Assembly: GCA_025175895.1 (NCBI GenBank)
Contig: CM046003.1
Coordinates: forward strand, 44,820,335 to 44,884,334
Direction of reading: 5' to 3'
Length of the DNA: 64,000 bases
From: Wurfbainia villosa
Taxonomy: Eukaryota > Streptophyta > Magnoliopsida > Zingiberales > Zingiberaceae
In this document: positions 55,431 to 64,000 of the stretch, in pieces
How positions within the stretch are numbered: position 1 is the first letter of the stretch
Layout of the letters: each line of letters opens with the position of its first letter
The notes under the pieces: model-generated
Told to the model about the DNA's origin: nothing
What the model saw: the letters and a program-made list of their open reading frames with translations, nothing else
Database searches by the model: none
Program-made: the position numbers and the translations under genes

Positions 55431-56180
55431 TTTTTTCATGTTTTCAAATTTATATTAAGGATTAATTTTATTTTTTCCATGTTCCATCGATATTAATTGA
55501 ACAACAAATTTATACTCAAAATAAATTCTTCTAGTGCTTACTTATTTTGGTATGATATTGAATTACAAACTAGAACATATCAAATAAATAATACATATTT
55601 ACAGTAAAAGAAATACATAAAATCAAGCATTAATTATATATATTATAGAATGATAATGCTACAAATTTTTGAATATACAATATACCTGCCCTGGTGGAAG
55701 CAACGGATGAGCTCACAGTAGAAGACTTGACGAACACACAGATCATCTGAAGTACAAACAACGGTATGACAAGCCTATGAAAAATAAAATATTAATTTTG
55801 TATTTATATTACACATTACATAATTTAAAAGATTTAATTTGAATAATATGTTGACTCTACTATGGGCCGAGTATATGTCACGAAGGGTCGGGATCGATAC
55901 AATAGTTGTGCGCGATCCAGGGGCAATGAACCACCCATGCACGGAGCCTGGAACAATGCCCCAGCTGCGTGAACGACCCAGACAACCCATCGGCATGACA
56001 AAGCCTTTGACCCTGCCATGCAAATGATGCAGAAGGGGTGTCGGCATGGCAAAGTCGTCGGCCCTGCCGCGGGAAGGATGCGGCAAGGGAAACGACACAA
56101 TAAGGGCATCGCCCCTACCGTGCGAAGGGCGAGGCAAGGGTGATGCCCTTCTCATAGAGGTCGCACGGTAGGGGGGTCAT
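55431..56180. other. 5' flank of the CACTA transposase with a 51-bp GC-rich repeat
   Basis: The first 400 bp is AT-rich with nothing recognisable. From about 55840 the base content turns GC-rich, with three diverged 51-bp units containing CGGCATGGCAAAG and CCCTGCC (55991, 56042 and about 56093, to 56140). A terminal CACTA motif is not seen, so the end of X may lie beyond H. Frames on both strands are products of the repeat. Confidence 0.55.
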
Positions 56181-56320
56181 TGTTGGTGCAGTAGGCACCT
56201 AAGTCAAACCTGAGTTTTGATTATAGCAAACGATACAAAGTTAAGCTCATATTGTTATCTCACGGGCTAAATCAAGTGTACAGAAAAGTGCTTACACTGG
56301 AGCTGAAGGCTAGTGACACC

Positions 56321-56460
56321 CGGAGGAAGCCGCGGTGGTCGAGCGACACTCGAGTGACTTCGGAGGAAGCCGTGGTGGTCGGGCGACACTCGAGTGACTT
56401 CGGAGGAAGCCGCGGTGGTCAGGCGACACTCGAGTGACTTCGGAGGAAGCCGAAGGAATC
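56321..56460. repeat. 40-bp tandem repeat, three and a half units (H 5' LTR)
   Basis: CGGAGGAAGCCGCGGTGGTC starts at 56321, 56361, 56401 and 56441. The 3' LTR has only one full unit plus a partial (63867, 63907), so the two LTRs of the same element differ in copy number. Confidence 0.93.
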
Positions 56461-56670
56461 GAGTAGAAGGCCGAAAGCGAAAGCGACACAGTAAGTATCA
56501 AGGTAAGCTCATGTGTGTGAATGTAAGTGAGGTCGTATCCTCCTTACGGGGATGGTCTTAAGCATAGATCCGATCAAAGATATCCCATGGATGGTCTAGG
56601 TCGAGATTGGACGGTCGGCGACCGTTGAAATAATATTTTTGTTAAGCTAACTTTTGATTTCAGCTAGCAT

Positions 56671-56779
56671 CAGTCGACTACTAGCTTGGAGCACTCATTC
56701 GCCATCCATCGTTCACGACCGCTTCCAAAAAGACTGATCGATGTCGCCATCACGATCGATGATGGCCATCAGTCGACTG
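56671..56779. promoter_or_regulatory. CAGTCGACTG sites upstream of the TATA box (H 5' LTR)
   Basis: CAGTCGACTA at 56671 and an exact CAGTCGACTG at 56770. The TATA box lies 107 bp downstream of the exact site. Confidence 0.65.
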
Positions 56780-56886
56780 ATGGTCAAAAATCAGCTTCGA
56801 GGAGTCAAGCCTTATCACCTCATTTCAAGGGGATTGGTGCTCAAATATGATTGGTTGAAGATCCTCTCGAGAAGGGAGTCAAAGGC

Positions 56887-56895
56887 TATAAAAGG
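56887..56895 (+). promoter_or_regulatory. TATA box of the H 5' LTR
   Basis: TATAAAAGG preceded by GTCAAAGGC, in the same context as the other SIRE LTRs. Confidence 0.7.
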
Positions 56896-57385
56896 AGGGC
56901 CTATCCTAGAGTTTTCTCATCAATTCGAAGTTCCCTAAAGCCTCCACAACGCTGCAACTCTCCGAAAATGAAGTGCTACTTCTCCGACGATCTAAGCTTA
57001 AGTTTTCATTTCTTATTTGTCGATATAAGTTTAATTTAGTTTATCTCTTTTCATATTATTGTCTCGGAGCTTTTTTTATCATAATGAGGAGAGCAGGAGT
57101 GTCCCTCTACCTCAAGCTTTTGTGGTTTCTTGTATTCGATTAACTCCTACCTCCAACGAGGAGGAGTTCGTTATTGCTTTGCCCTCCGTGTGTGGTCAAG
57201 GATCACTAGGGCCTTGGAGTAGTAGCCGAAGGCTACGAACCAAGTAAAAAATACTATTGTCTCATTTATTTTGCATTTATCTTCCGCTGCGTTTATTTGT
57301 GTCTTGAAACGAATTCAAACGAAAAAGTTTTATCGCTATTCACCCCCCCCCCCCCCCCGTCTAGTGATCTGCTCGATCCAACAAT

Positions 57386-57398
57386 TAGTATCAGAGTC
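57386..57398 (+). other. Primer-binding site of element H, mutated
   Basis: TAGTATCAGAGTC, expected TGGTATCAGAGCC: two changes. The site may prime poorly. Confidence 0.75.
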
Positions 57399-57599
57399 GG
57401 GGGTGCTAAGATTTGGTGAAACCACTAATATAGCTTTTTACAGATTTTTTTCTTTTTTTATTCTGTTTATTTCGAATTTATTTCATTCGTTTAGTTTTTC
57501 TCCCGCACTACTAATCCAAGATGCGAGTCTTGGTACATTTCGATCGTTTGTGTTGTTGTTAGTTTTTTTTTTGCCTTCATTCCCTTATTCTTTGTATCA

Positions 57600-58618
57600 A
57601 TGGCCCATCTCGAGGGTTTTAGCACTGTCCGACCTCCGTTTTACAACGGAGATGACTTCCGTTATTGGAAGGGTCAGATGGAGTGCTTTCTTAAGACCCA
57701 AATCGAGATGTAGATCATAATCCAAATGAGATTCACACTTCCGACTAACGAAGTGGGTGAATCTTTGGATTATGACCAATGGACCAATGCTACAAAAAGA
57801 CAAGTCGAAGCCGACGCCAAGGCAACTCCAATCCTCCAATGTGGCTTGTCCAAGGAGGAGCTTAATCGCGTCGGCCCCTTCATCAGCGCAAAGGATCTTT
57901 GGACAAAACTAGTGGAGCTACACGAAGGGACCGATGAAGCCAAGGTATGTAAGCGTGATCTCTTGTTCAATAAGTTATATAATCTAAAAATGTAGGAACA
58001 CGAGACGGCGATGCAACTTCACGCTCACGTTCAAGATATCGTCAACAACCTACACGCAATCGGACAAAGGGTCAAAAACTGCGACCTTATTAGGTATGTA
58101 CTAAACTCATTTCCTATGACTACCTTGTGGGCATCCATGGTCGATGCCTACAAGGTCTCCAAGGATCTTTCAAAACTTATATTAGATGAGTTGTTTTCCG
58201 ATTTTGAACTCCATGAACAGTCTAACTCGGAACCCAAGAAGGGATAGCACTTTTTGCAGGTTCGAAGAAGAAAACCGTGAGCAAGCCACCCCCAAAGGAG
58301 GAAGAAGATGAGTCTGATTTGGAGGTCGACTCAGAAATGGAGGTCGAACTAGTAAACCTAGTTCGGAGGATGGTCAAGGGTCGAAAGCGAACCATCACTC
58401 GACCCAACGAAGGTAAGCCTAAAAGTTCTAATGTTAGGTGTTACGAATGCAACAGGTTTGGACACATCAAGTCCAAATGTCCGAAGATCAAGAGCAAAGC
58501 ACCGAAACACAAAAAGGCACTCAACGCTACGTGGGAAGAAGCGTCCGAGGAAGAAGATGATGATCGTGTCTTCATGGCTAAACCGATTGATTCGGAGATG
58601 GAGTTGGAATAGGAACAC
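57600..58618 (+). pseudogene. Gag of element H
   Basis: ATG at 57600 starts MAHLEGFSTVRPPFYNGDDF, then YWKGQMECFLKTQIEM and a TAG. The same frame continues LDYDQWTNATKRQVEADAKA, LQCGLSKEELNRVGPFIS, LWTKLVELHEGTDEAKV, a stop, then VQDIVNNLHAIGQRVKN and LWASMVDAYKVSKDLSKL. TAG at 58245 and a frameshift follow. The next frame (58277-58612) has an acidic stretch and a CCHC knuckle, CYECNRFGHIKSKC. Stops at 57711, 57993 and 58245 make it non-functional as read. Confidence 0.9.
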
Positions 58619-59220
58619 GAGTCTGAAACCGAAGACGAATCCGACTGTGAAGCTCTATTCAAGACAAGCCACGGATCCACATCCGGTTCAAAAGATACAC
58701 TCAAGGTAAGTCAGTCTCTTATTAGTACGCTTTACAATGTAATTAAATTATTAACTAGGAAATTAGCTAAGTCCGAGTCCAAGGTCGAGACCCTGGTTGA
58801 GGAGGTTAAACTCCTCAAACACGAGGTCTCCCTAACTTCTTCGACTAGTCGAGTTCGAGAGGAGGACTCAACTCGGGTTGAAAAGCTTGAAGTTGAGAAC
58901 TCACTCTTGAAAAGTCAAGTCGAAGATCTTAGGAACAGTTTGGAAAGGTTTCTTTGGGATCCAAAGGACTTGACTCCTACTTGGATCACAAAGGGTCGTG
59001 TACAACAAGGCCGGACTAGGGTTTAGCTCAAATACAACCAACAAGTCGTATATGTCGATTGTAAGTCGACAAAAAAAATGTGTCCAAGCATGGGTCCCTA
59101 AGACTGCTTTGATTTCAAACTTATGATCGAACCAGTACTGGATTCCCAAGAACCAAATCCACTATGTGGAAAGACCGAACCGATTCAACGGTCCAGGGGG
59201 AGCTAGTACAAAACTTATTT
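58619..59220 (+). pseudogene. C-terminal Gag extension of element H
   Basis: It holds an acidic stretch, a Leu/Glu-rich coiled-coil-coding section and the final QYWIPKNQIHYVERPNRF segment, in shifting frames. AAGGTAAGT at 58704-58712 looks like a strong splice donor; the matching place in A reads GAGGTAACT. Confidence 0.7.
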
Positions 59221-59684
59221 GTATTTTAACTTAGAAATTGCATTTTTAGGTTCTTTATTTAGTTTGATTTTTCTTTTTAGAATGGTTAGATAGGACTATA
59301 ACTTGTCAATACTTGATAACATAGTACCAGGACGCGGCAAGATGATAGTACGCTAGGAAAGCGGAGTCTTGTGTATTCGGGCTAGATAAGGCTTATCTAG
59401 TTCGGTGCACTTGACCGAGTGGAACTAGCTGAAGCTACCTCACCGTATTCTAGACTAGTTAGACCAGGAAGTGGTCTTAGGTGAGTCAAGTCTCTATTTT
59501 CTTGAAAATGACTTTGTCTAAGGAAGTGGTCATTTTTTCGATCAAAGAAGGCCTCTGTGCCTCGCCACGACCTGGAAGCCATGATCTTGAAAAGGTGACT
59601 TGATGAGCCTAAGGTCAAATCCGAATCCAACGCAAGGTTGACAAGTATTCAAATCATTAAATTTAAATCAAGTAAAATTGGAAG
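59221..59684 (+). other. Gag-pol spacer of element H
   Basis: Non-coding, related to 24888-25354 of A, including the block GTCTAAGGAAGTGGTC to CACGACCTGG at 59516-59578. A frame on the minus strand (59397-59630) has no domain. Confidence 0.65.
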
Positions 59685-59743
59685 TCATCTCACAAGAATA
59701 TATAAGGTTAACATGCTTGATCGTGTAGACATGGGTGAGATGA
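59685..59743 (+). ncRNA. Conserved SIRE stem-loop, first copy in H
   Basis: TCATCTCAC (59685-59693) pairs with GTGAGATGA (59735-59743) over a 41-nt loop. The outer pair is T-A here and A-T in C and in the second H copy, a compensatory change. It lies just before the protease. Confidence 0.62.
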
Positions 59744-59810
59744 TTTAGGTTAATAATTTTCAACCAACCTTTAATAATTCCAATATCCGATCCAACTACC
59801 TTGCGTGTAG

Positions 59811-60200
59811 GATCAATGGATGTTGGACAGTGGTTGATCCCAAAACATGACCGGGGATCAACTCAAGTTTTTGTAGTTTCAATTCAAACGACAAGGATCG
59901 GTAGCCTTTGGAAACAACGACAAGTTCAAAATCATCGGATCATGTGATATTTAGCTCAACTCTAACTTTATTATTCAAAATATCTTATTGGTAGAAAATT
60001 TTCAATATAATTTACTTAGTGTAAGCCAATTGTGTGATAATAACTATAAGGTCATATTTCTAGAAAATGAATGCATAATTAATACAAATGAAACCTCTAA
60101 AATAATTCATAAAGGAACTAGAAATAACAACATTTATACTATTAATTTAACTAACTTTTCAACCAAGTGTCTTATGACATGGCAAGAGGAATCTTAGTTG
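59811..60200 (+). pseudogene. Protease of element H
   Basis: WMLDSG at 59817 is followed by a TGA where Cys is usual, then SQNMTGDQLKFL, a stop, and GSVAFGNNDKFKIIG, which is the SIRE protease pattern D-S-G-C-S-x-x-M-T-G-D. The frame 59988-60197 continues VENFQYNLLSVSQLCDNNYK. Active-site Asp is present; two stops and a frame change break it. Confidence 0.82.
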
Positions 60201-61330
60201 TGGCACCGACGACTCGGTCACTCACACCCAAGACTCATCCACAAGATGAGTCAGAGTGACTTAGTTAGAGGTTTGTCTAACCTCAACAACTTGGATAATA
60301 AAATATGTAATGCTTGTCAACAAAGTAAATAATCTAGGACACAACATCAACTACTAATCAAGAACGAACCAAAAGTGTTCTTGAGCTCCTACACATTGAT
60401 CAATTTGATTCACACGGAGCTAAGTCACTTAATGGGAGTCAATTCTGCTTAGTCGTAATTGACGACTATTCTAGATTTACTTGGGTTAGGTTCATCAAAC
60501 ACAAAAGTGATACCCTAGATCAATCAATCAACCTATTTAAACTAATAGAAAATCAAAAAAACCTTAAAATCAAAAGACTTAGGAGTGATCATGGTGGTGA
60601 ATTTGAGAACCATAGTTTTACAGAATTTTGTAACCTAAATGGATACCACCATGAGTTCTCATGCCCTAGAACTCCACAACAGAATGACCTAGTAGAACAT
60701 AAAAATAAAACCCTACAAGAAGTCACTAGGACAATGTTAAATGAGTATAACCTACCCAATAGGTTTTGGGCGGAAGCTGTTAGTACAGCGTGCTATGTCG
60801 AAAATAGGATCCTTATGGTAAAGAGGCACCTTAAGACCTCGTACGAGATTTATCACGATAAAATACCAAACATCAAGTACCTTAGGGTATTTGGGTGTAA
60901 GGTACATATCCTAAACACTAAGGATTACCTAAGAAAATTTACATCCAAAACCTCGACCAGAATCTTTCTAGGATACTCGACTATGAGTAGAGCTTATAGA
61001 GTATATAACCATGACACCCTTAGAGTCGAGGAGACTATCAATGTAGTGTTTGATGAAGGACACGAACCTACAAAACCCCCAGCAACCCCAATTAGCGAGC
61101 CGATTCATACCAGACTCAACTCCGATCTAGAGATCAAGTCTAGTATTAATCCTAACCTAAGTCAACCAAGTCATTCTATCGACCAAGTGGTAGATGACTC
61201 TAACCCAAATCGAACTAGGACTCAAACTAGTCATCTTATCGACACAGTGATAGATGACTCTAACCCAAATCCAACTAGGACTTAAACGAATCATCCTATC
61301 GACCAAGTGATAGGTGATCCAAGTCTAGGA
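60195..61330 (+). pseudogene. Integrase of element H and its repeat-bearing linker
   Basis: LWHRRLGHSHPRLIHKM and NKICNACQQSK form the zinc-binding part. The core has LLHIDQFDSHGAKS, VIDDYSRFTWVRFIKH, RLRSDHGGEFENHSF and TPQQNDLVEHKNKTL, so the Asp, Asp and Glu are present. From 60734 one frame runs through FWAEAVSTACYVENRI and LGYSTMSRAYRVYN. The linker (61171-61320) has a 60-bp tandem repeat. Frames change between 60330 and 60734 and stop at 61283. Confidence 0.87.
61171..61320 (+). repeat. 60-bp (20-residue) tandem repeat in the integrase-RT linker of H
   Basis: TCATTCTATCGACCAAGTGG and variants start at 61171, 61231 and 61291, exactly 60 bp apart. Units code for a block like HSIDQVVDDSNPNRTRTQTS. 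The third is partial and follows a stop. Confidence 0.9.
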
Positions 61331-61372
61331 GTTTGAACTAGAGCCTCATACCGGAACCTTAGTCAAATCTCC

Positions 61373-62893
61373 TTGATTTCCAAAATTGAACCCAAAACTA
61401 TTGATCAAGCTCTTCTTGATCCCGATTGGATTATTGCAATGCAAGAAGAGCTAGCTCAGTTCACTAGGAACGAAGTATGGGAATTAGTATCACCACCTAA
61501 AGATAAAACAATCGTTGGAACAAGGTGGGTGTTTAGAAATAAACTTGATGATAAAGGTGAAGTAGTTAGAAATAAAGCTAGATTAGTCGCCAAAGGTTTT
61601 AGTCAAGTCGAAGGTTTAGATTACGACGAGACCTATGCCCCAGTAGCTAGATTAGAGTCCATTCGAATGTTATTAGCATATGCTGCACATCGAGGATTTA
61701 AGTTATTTCAAATGGATGTAAAGTTAGCATTCTTAAATGGATATATTAAGGAAGAGGCTTATGTCAGCCACCCCCCCTCCCCCCGTTTCGAAAGTCTAGA
61801 TAAACCCGACCATGTCCTTAGATTAAAGAAAGCCTTCTGTGGACTCAAACAAGCTCCTCGAGCTTGGTACGAGAGGCTTTTGGTTTATCTTAAGTCCAAA
61901 GGATTTAACCAAGGTTTAGTTGACCCAACTCTTTTCGTAAAAACCATAGGCAAAGACATATTCATAGCCCAAATTTACATAGATGATATCATCTTCGGAA
62001 CCACCAACTCGATCCTACTAAATGAATTTATTTCACTTATGGAAAGTGAATTTTAAATGAATTTAGTAGGTGAGTTGAGTTTCTTGTTAGGTCTACAGAT
62101 TAAACAAACTAAAGATGGAATATACCTATATCAACGCAAATATACTAGGGAATTAATTAAATGCTTTGGAATGCAAGCCGCTAAAATTATTAATACTTCA
62201 ATGGCAACGAATGTAAATATAGAAGAAGATGTAAACGGAAATTCAATTGACTTAAAATACTATAGGAGCATAATAGGGAGTCTCCTTTACTTAACTGCAA
62301 GCGGACTTGATATCTTATTTGCAGTAAGTATGTGCGCAAGGTTCCAAACTTGTGCCAAGGAGTCTCACCTAACTCTAGTCAAGCGTATCCTTAGATATCT
62401 AAAGGGTACACTTAATATCGGTATTTGGTACCCTAGATCTACCGAGTTCGAACTAACCGACTGCTCCGACTCGGACTATATCGGTAGTAAGCTCGATAGA
62501 AAGAGTACGAGTGGTTGTTGTCAACTTCTCGACTCGAGTCTAGTTAGTTGGTGCAGTAGGAAGCAACACTGTGTTGCTTTATCTACCACCGAAGTCGAAT
62601 ACATCGCGATGGGTGAGTGTGTCACTCAGCTTCTTTGGATGAAGCACACTCTCCGAGATTTTAAGTTAGACTTTACGAACACTAAAATTCACGTAGATAA
62701 CATTAGCTCAATTAACCTAACTAAGAATCCAATATGTCATTCTAGGACCAAACATATAAAGGTCAAGCACCATTTCATTCGAGAACATGTGGCCAATGGA
62801 GCCATACAACTCGAATACATCGAATCAAAATCTAACTTGGTAGACCTATTTACTAAACCCCTACCCGAAGCCGAATTCAGTCTATTAAGATGA
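61373..62893 (+). pseudogene. Reverse transcriptase and RNase H of element H, one stop
   Basis: One frame spans 507 codons with a single TAA at 62054. RT has WELVSPPKDKTIVGTRWVF, VRNKARLVAKGFSQVEGLDY, ARLESIRMLLAYAAHRGF, FQMDVKLAFLNGYIKEEAYV, CGLKQAPRAWYERLLVYL and the catalytic IYIDDIIFGTTNS. RNase H has GSKLDRKSTSGCCQLL, LSTTEVEYIAMGECVTQLL and SNLVDLFTKPLPEAEF. YIDD is a mild variant of the usual YVDD. A C-rich run (codes HPPSPRF) sits where the family has Q-P-P-G-F. It is the best preserved polymerase in the window. Confidence 0.92.
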
Positions 62894-63028
62894 AAATTGG
62901 GCATGTGCGTAGTAGAATAGGAATTTACAAATTATATTTTCTTATTACTATTTCTTACTTTTCATTTTCATGGAACTAGCATAGGACATACCTTAGATAT
63001 CATGCACCTATTGATTTAAGGAGCCAAT

Positions 63029-63090
63029 ACATCTCACAACACATAGGACTAATGTGTTTGTGTACTGCCACGTAGATGGGCGTGAGATGT
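63029..63090 (+). ncRNA. Conserved SIRE stem-loop, second copy in H
   Basis: ACATCTCAC (63029-63037) pairs with GTGAGATGT (63082-63090) over a 44-nt loop. It lies 136 bp after the pol stop. The loop core AGGACTAATGTGT matches the A copy. Confidence 0.62.
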
Positions 63091-63711
63091 TAGGACCTTA
63101 CTCCTGGTTCCAGATGTAGAGCTAGTGCATCACCATGAACCACAGAGTATAATCATATATATTAACCGACTCTGACTAGGACTTGTTGATCCTTTATATC
63201 AATCAAGTCAAATAAGAGTTGAGCATTATATAGATGAGCTTATTTTCAAAATAATATGGAACATGCTTGGACTTGAAACTTAAACTTAATACCTATATTT
63301 TCTTTTTCAAAACCCCCCACACTCTTTTCGATATATGGAAAAAGGGGGAGAAAAAGGCCAAAGTTAAGGGGTCGATTTTTTAAATTCATGGCCAAAAGTT
63401 AAGTAAATGTTTTCTTTTACTTAACTTTAATTTTTGCAAATTTATTTAAACTTAATTGTTTTAAAGGGAGGAAAGGGCCAAGTTAAGAGGTATTCTTAAC
63501 TTAATTTTTTTTTAAGGCCAACTTTAAGTAATTGTTAATTACTTAAAGTCTTCCTAAATATCAACCATTAAGGGGGAGGTTTCCTCAAGGGGGAGACTTG
63601 GAAGAAAAAATCTACTACTCCTACTTAATCTTTATTATTTTTGATTCTCATGCATATTATTATTCTTCATGATATTATTTTCTTAACTTTGTATGTGGGT
63701 TTGCTATAGAT

Positions 63712-63726
63712 CAAAAAGGGGGAGAT
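63712..63726 (+). other. Polypurine tract of element H
   Basis: CAAAAAGGGGGAGAT directly before the 3' LTR, as in C. Confidence 0.92.
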
Positions 63727-64000
63727 TGTTGGTGCAGTAGGCACCTAAGTCGAACTTGAGTTTTGATTATAGCAAATGATACAAAGTTAAGTTCATATTG
63801 TTATCTCACGAGCTAAATCAAGTGTGCAAAAAAGTGCTTACGCTGGAGCTAAAGGCTAGCGACACCCGGAGGAAGTCGCGGTGGTCAGGATACACTCGAG
63901 TGACTTCAGAGGAAGCCGAAGGAATCAAGTGGAAGGCCGAAAGCGAAAGCGACACAGTAAGTATCGAGGTAAGCTCGTGTGTGTGAGTGTAAGTGAGGTC
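63727..64000 (+). repeat. 3' LTR of element H, first 274 bp
   Basis: It starts TGTTGGTGCAGTAGG and follows the 5' LTR closely, except that the 40-bp repeat has only one full unit. It continues past the window. Confidence 0.92.

Larger units (their letters stand above)
56181..57383 (+). repeat. 5' LTR of element H
   Basis: It starts TGTTGGTGCAGTAGG and ends GATCCAACA. It holds a 40-bp tandem repeat (56321-56460), CAGTCGACTG at 56770, a TATA box at 56887 and a run of 16 C (57343-57358) where A and C have short C tracts. Confidence 0.92.
62894..63726 (+). other. 3' non-coding region of element H
   Basis: There is no env-like or other ORF between pol and the 3' LTR. It holds the second stem-loop, GGGGGAG tracts at about 63343, 63571 and 63588, and the polypurine tract at 63712-63726. 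Confidence 0.8.
56181..64000 (+). mobile_element. Element H: SIRE-like Copia retrotransposon with full gag-pol, 3' LTR cut by window end
   Basis: Order: 5' LTR, primer site, gag, spacer, protease, integrase, RT-RNase H, 3' non-coding region, polypurine tract and the first 274 bp of the 3' LTR. GTCAT (56176-56180) is the left target copy. Non-coding elements are shared with A and C. Breaks are few in the RT-RNase H (one stop), more in gag and integrase. Confidence 0.93.

Noticed and set aside
59397..59630. Minus-strand frame in the gag-pol spacer of H
   Set aside because: Opposite strand to all of H and not open in the matching region of A.
61760..61800. C-rich run in the H RT as a frameshift
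   Set aside because: The frame stays open through it with family motifs on both sides, so it is only a local residue change.
1..64000. Host protein-coding genes, tRNA, rRNA or miRNA loci
   Set aside because: All coding-like stretches resolved to transposable elements. I saw no tRNA-like cloverleaf or rRNA sequence by eye, though a small RNA locus cannot be ruled out without tools.

Overview
This window looks like intergenic DNA from the nuclear genome of a flowering plant, probably a monocot. The guess of a Zingiberales-like plant rests only on the style of the SIRE-type gag and is weak. I found no convincing host gene, tRNA, rRNA or CRISPR. Essentially all of the 64 kb can be read as transposable elements inserted into one another, and I label them A-H, T and X.

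Layout. 1-28599 is a stack of nested retrotransposons. The outer one is a SIRE-like Copia element, A (5' LTR fragment 9252-9436, gag remnant and 3' LTR 24311-28599). A minus-strand Copia LTR, B (halves 1405-2238 and 8415-9251), sits in A and is split by C (2239-8409). C is a structurally complete, gag-only SIRE-like element with a perfect 5-bp target duplication. D (9437-17314) is an Athila-type Ty3 element whose reverse transcriptase is split by a solo Copia LTR, E (14370-16411). D is cut off by F (17315-24310), a minus-strand Copia element with almost all of gag-pol readable. One deletion ending near 24310 seems to have removed the end of F, the rest of D, most of A's 5' LTR and the start of A's gag.

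28600-56180 is a decayed CACTA (En/Spm) DNA transposon, X, read on the minus strand. It holds a TNP2-type transposase, a second Transposase_24-type gene with visible introns, and hairpin-rich subterminal repeats. Two elements split it: T (29156-40026, a Tekay/Del-like Ty3 element with 2.9-kb LTRs and very decayed pol) and G (43084-52529, Copia, plus strand, with both LTRs).

56181-64000 is H, a SIRE-like Copia element with gag, protease, integrase and a nearly open RT-RNase H. Its 3' LTR runs off the window.

The most interesting signals are non-coding. (1) A 10-bp palindrome, CAGTCGACTG, occurs 16 times, clustered upstream of SIRE-type TATA boxes and also inside the CACTA subterminal region. 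(2) A stem CATCTCAC / GTGAGATG with a 40-44 nt loop recurs in A, C and twice in H, with a compensatory closing pair. (3) Small hairpins repeat in the leaders of F and G. (4) The two LTRs of C differ strongly in one patch just upstream of the TATA box, while their flanks are almost identical. All similarity statements are by-eye comparisons within the window, and no alignment software was run.
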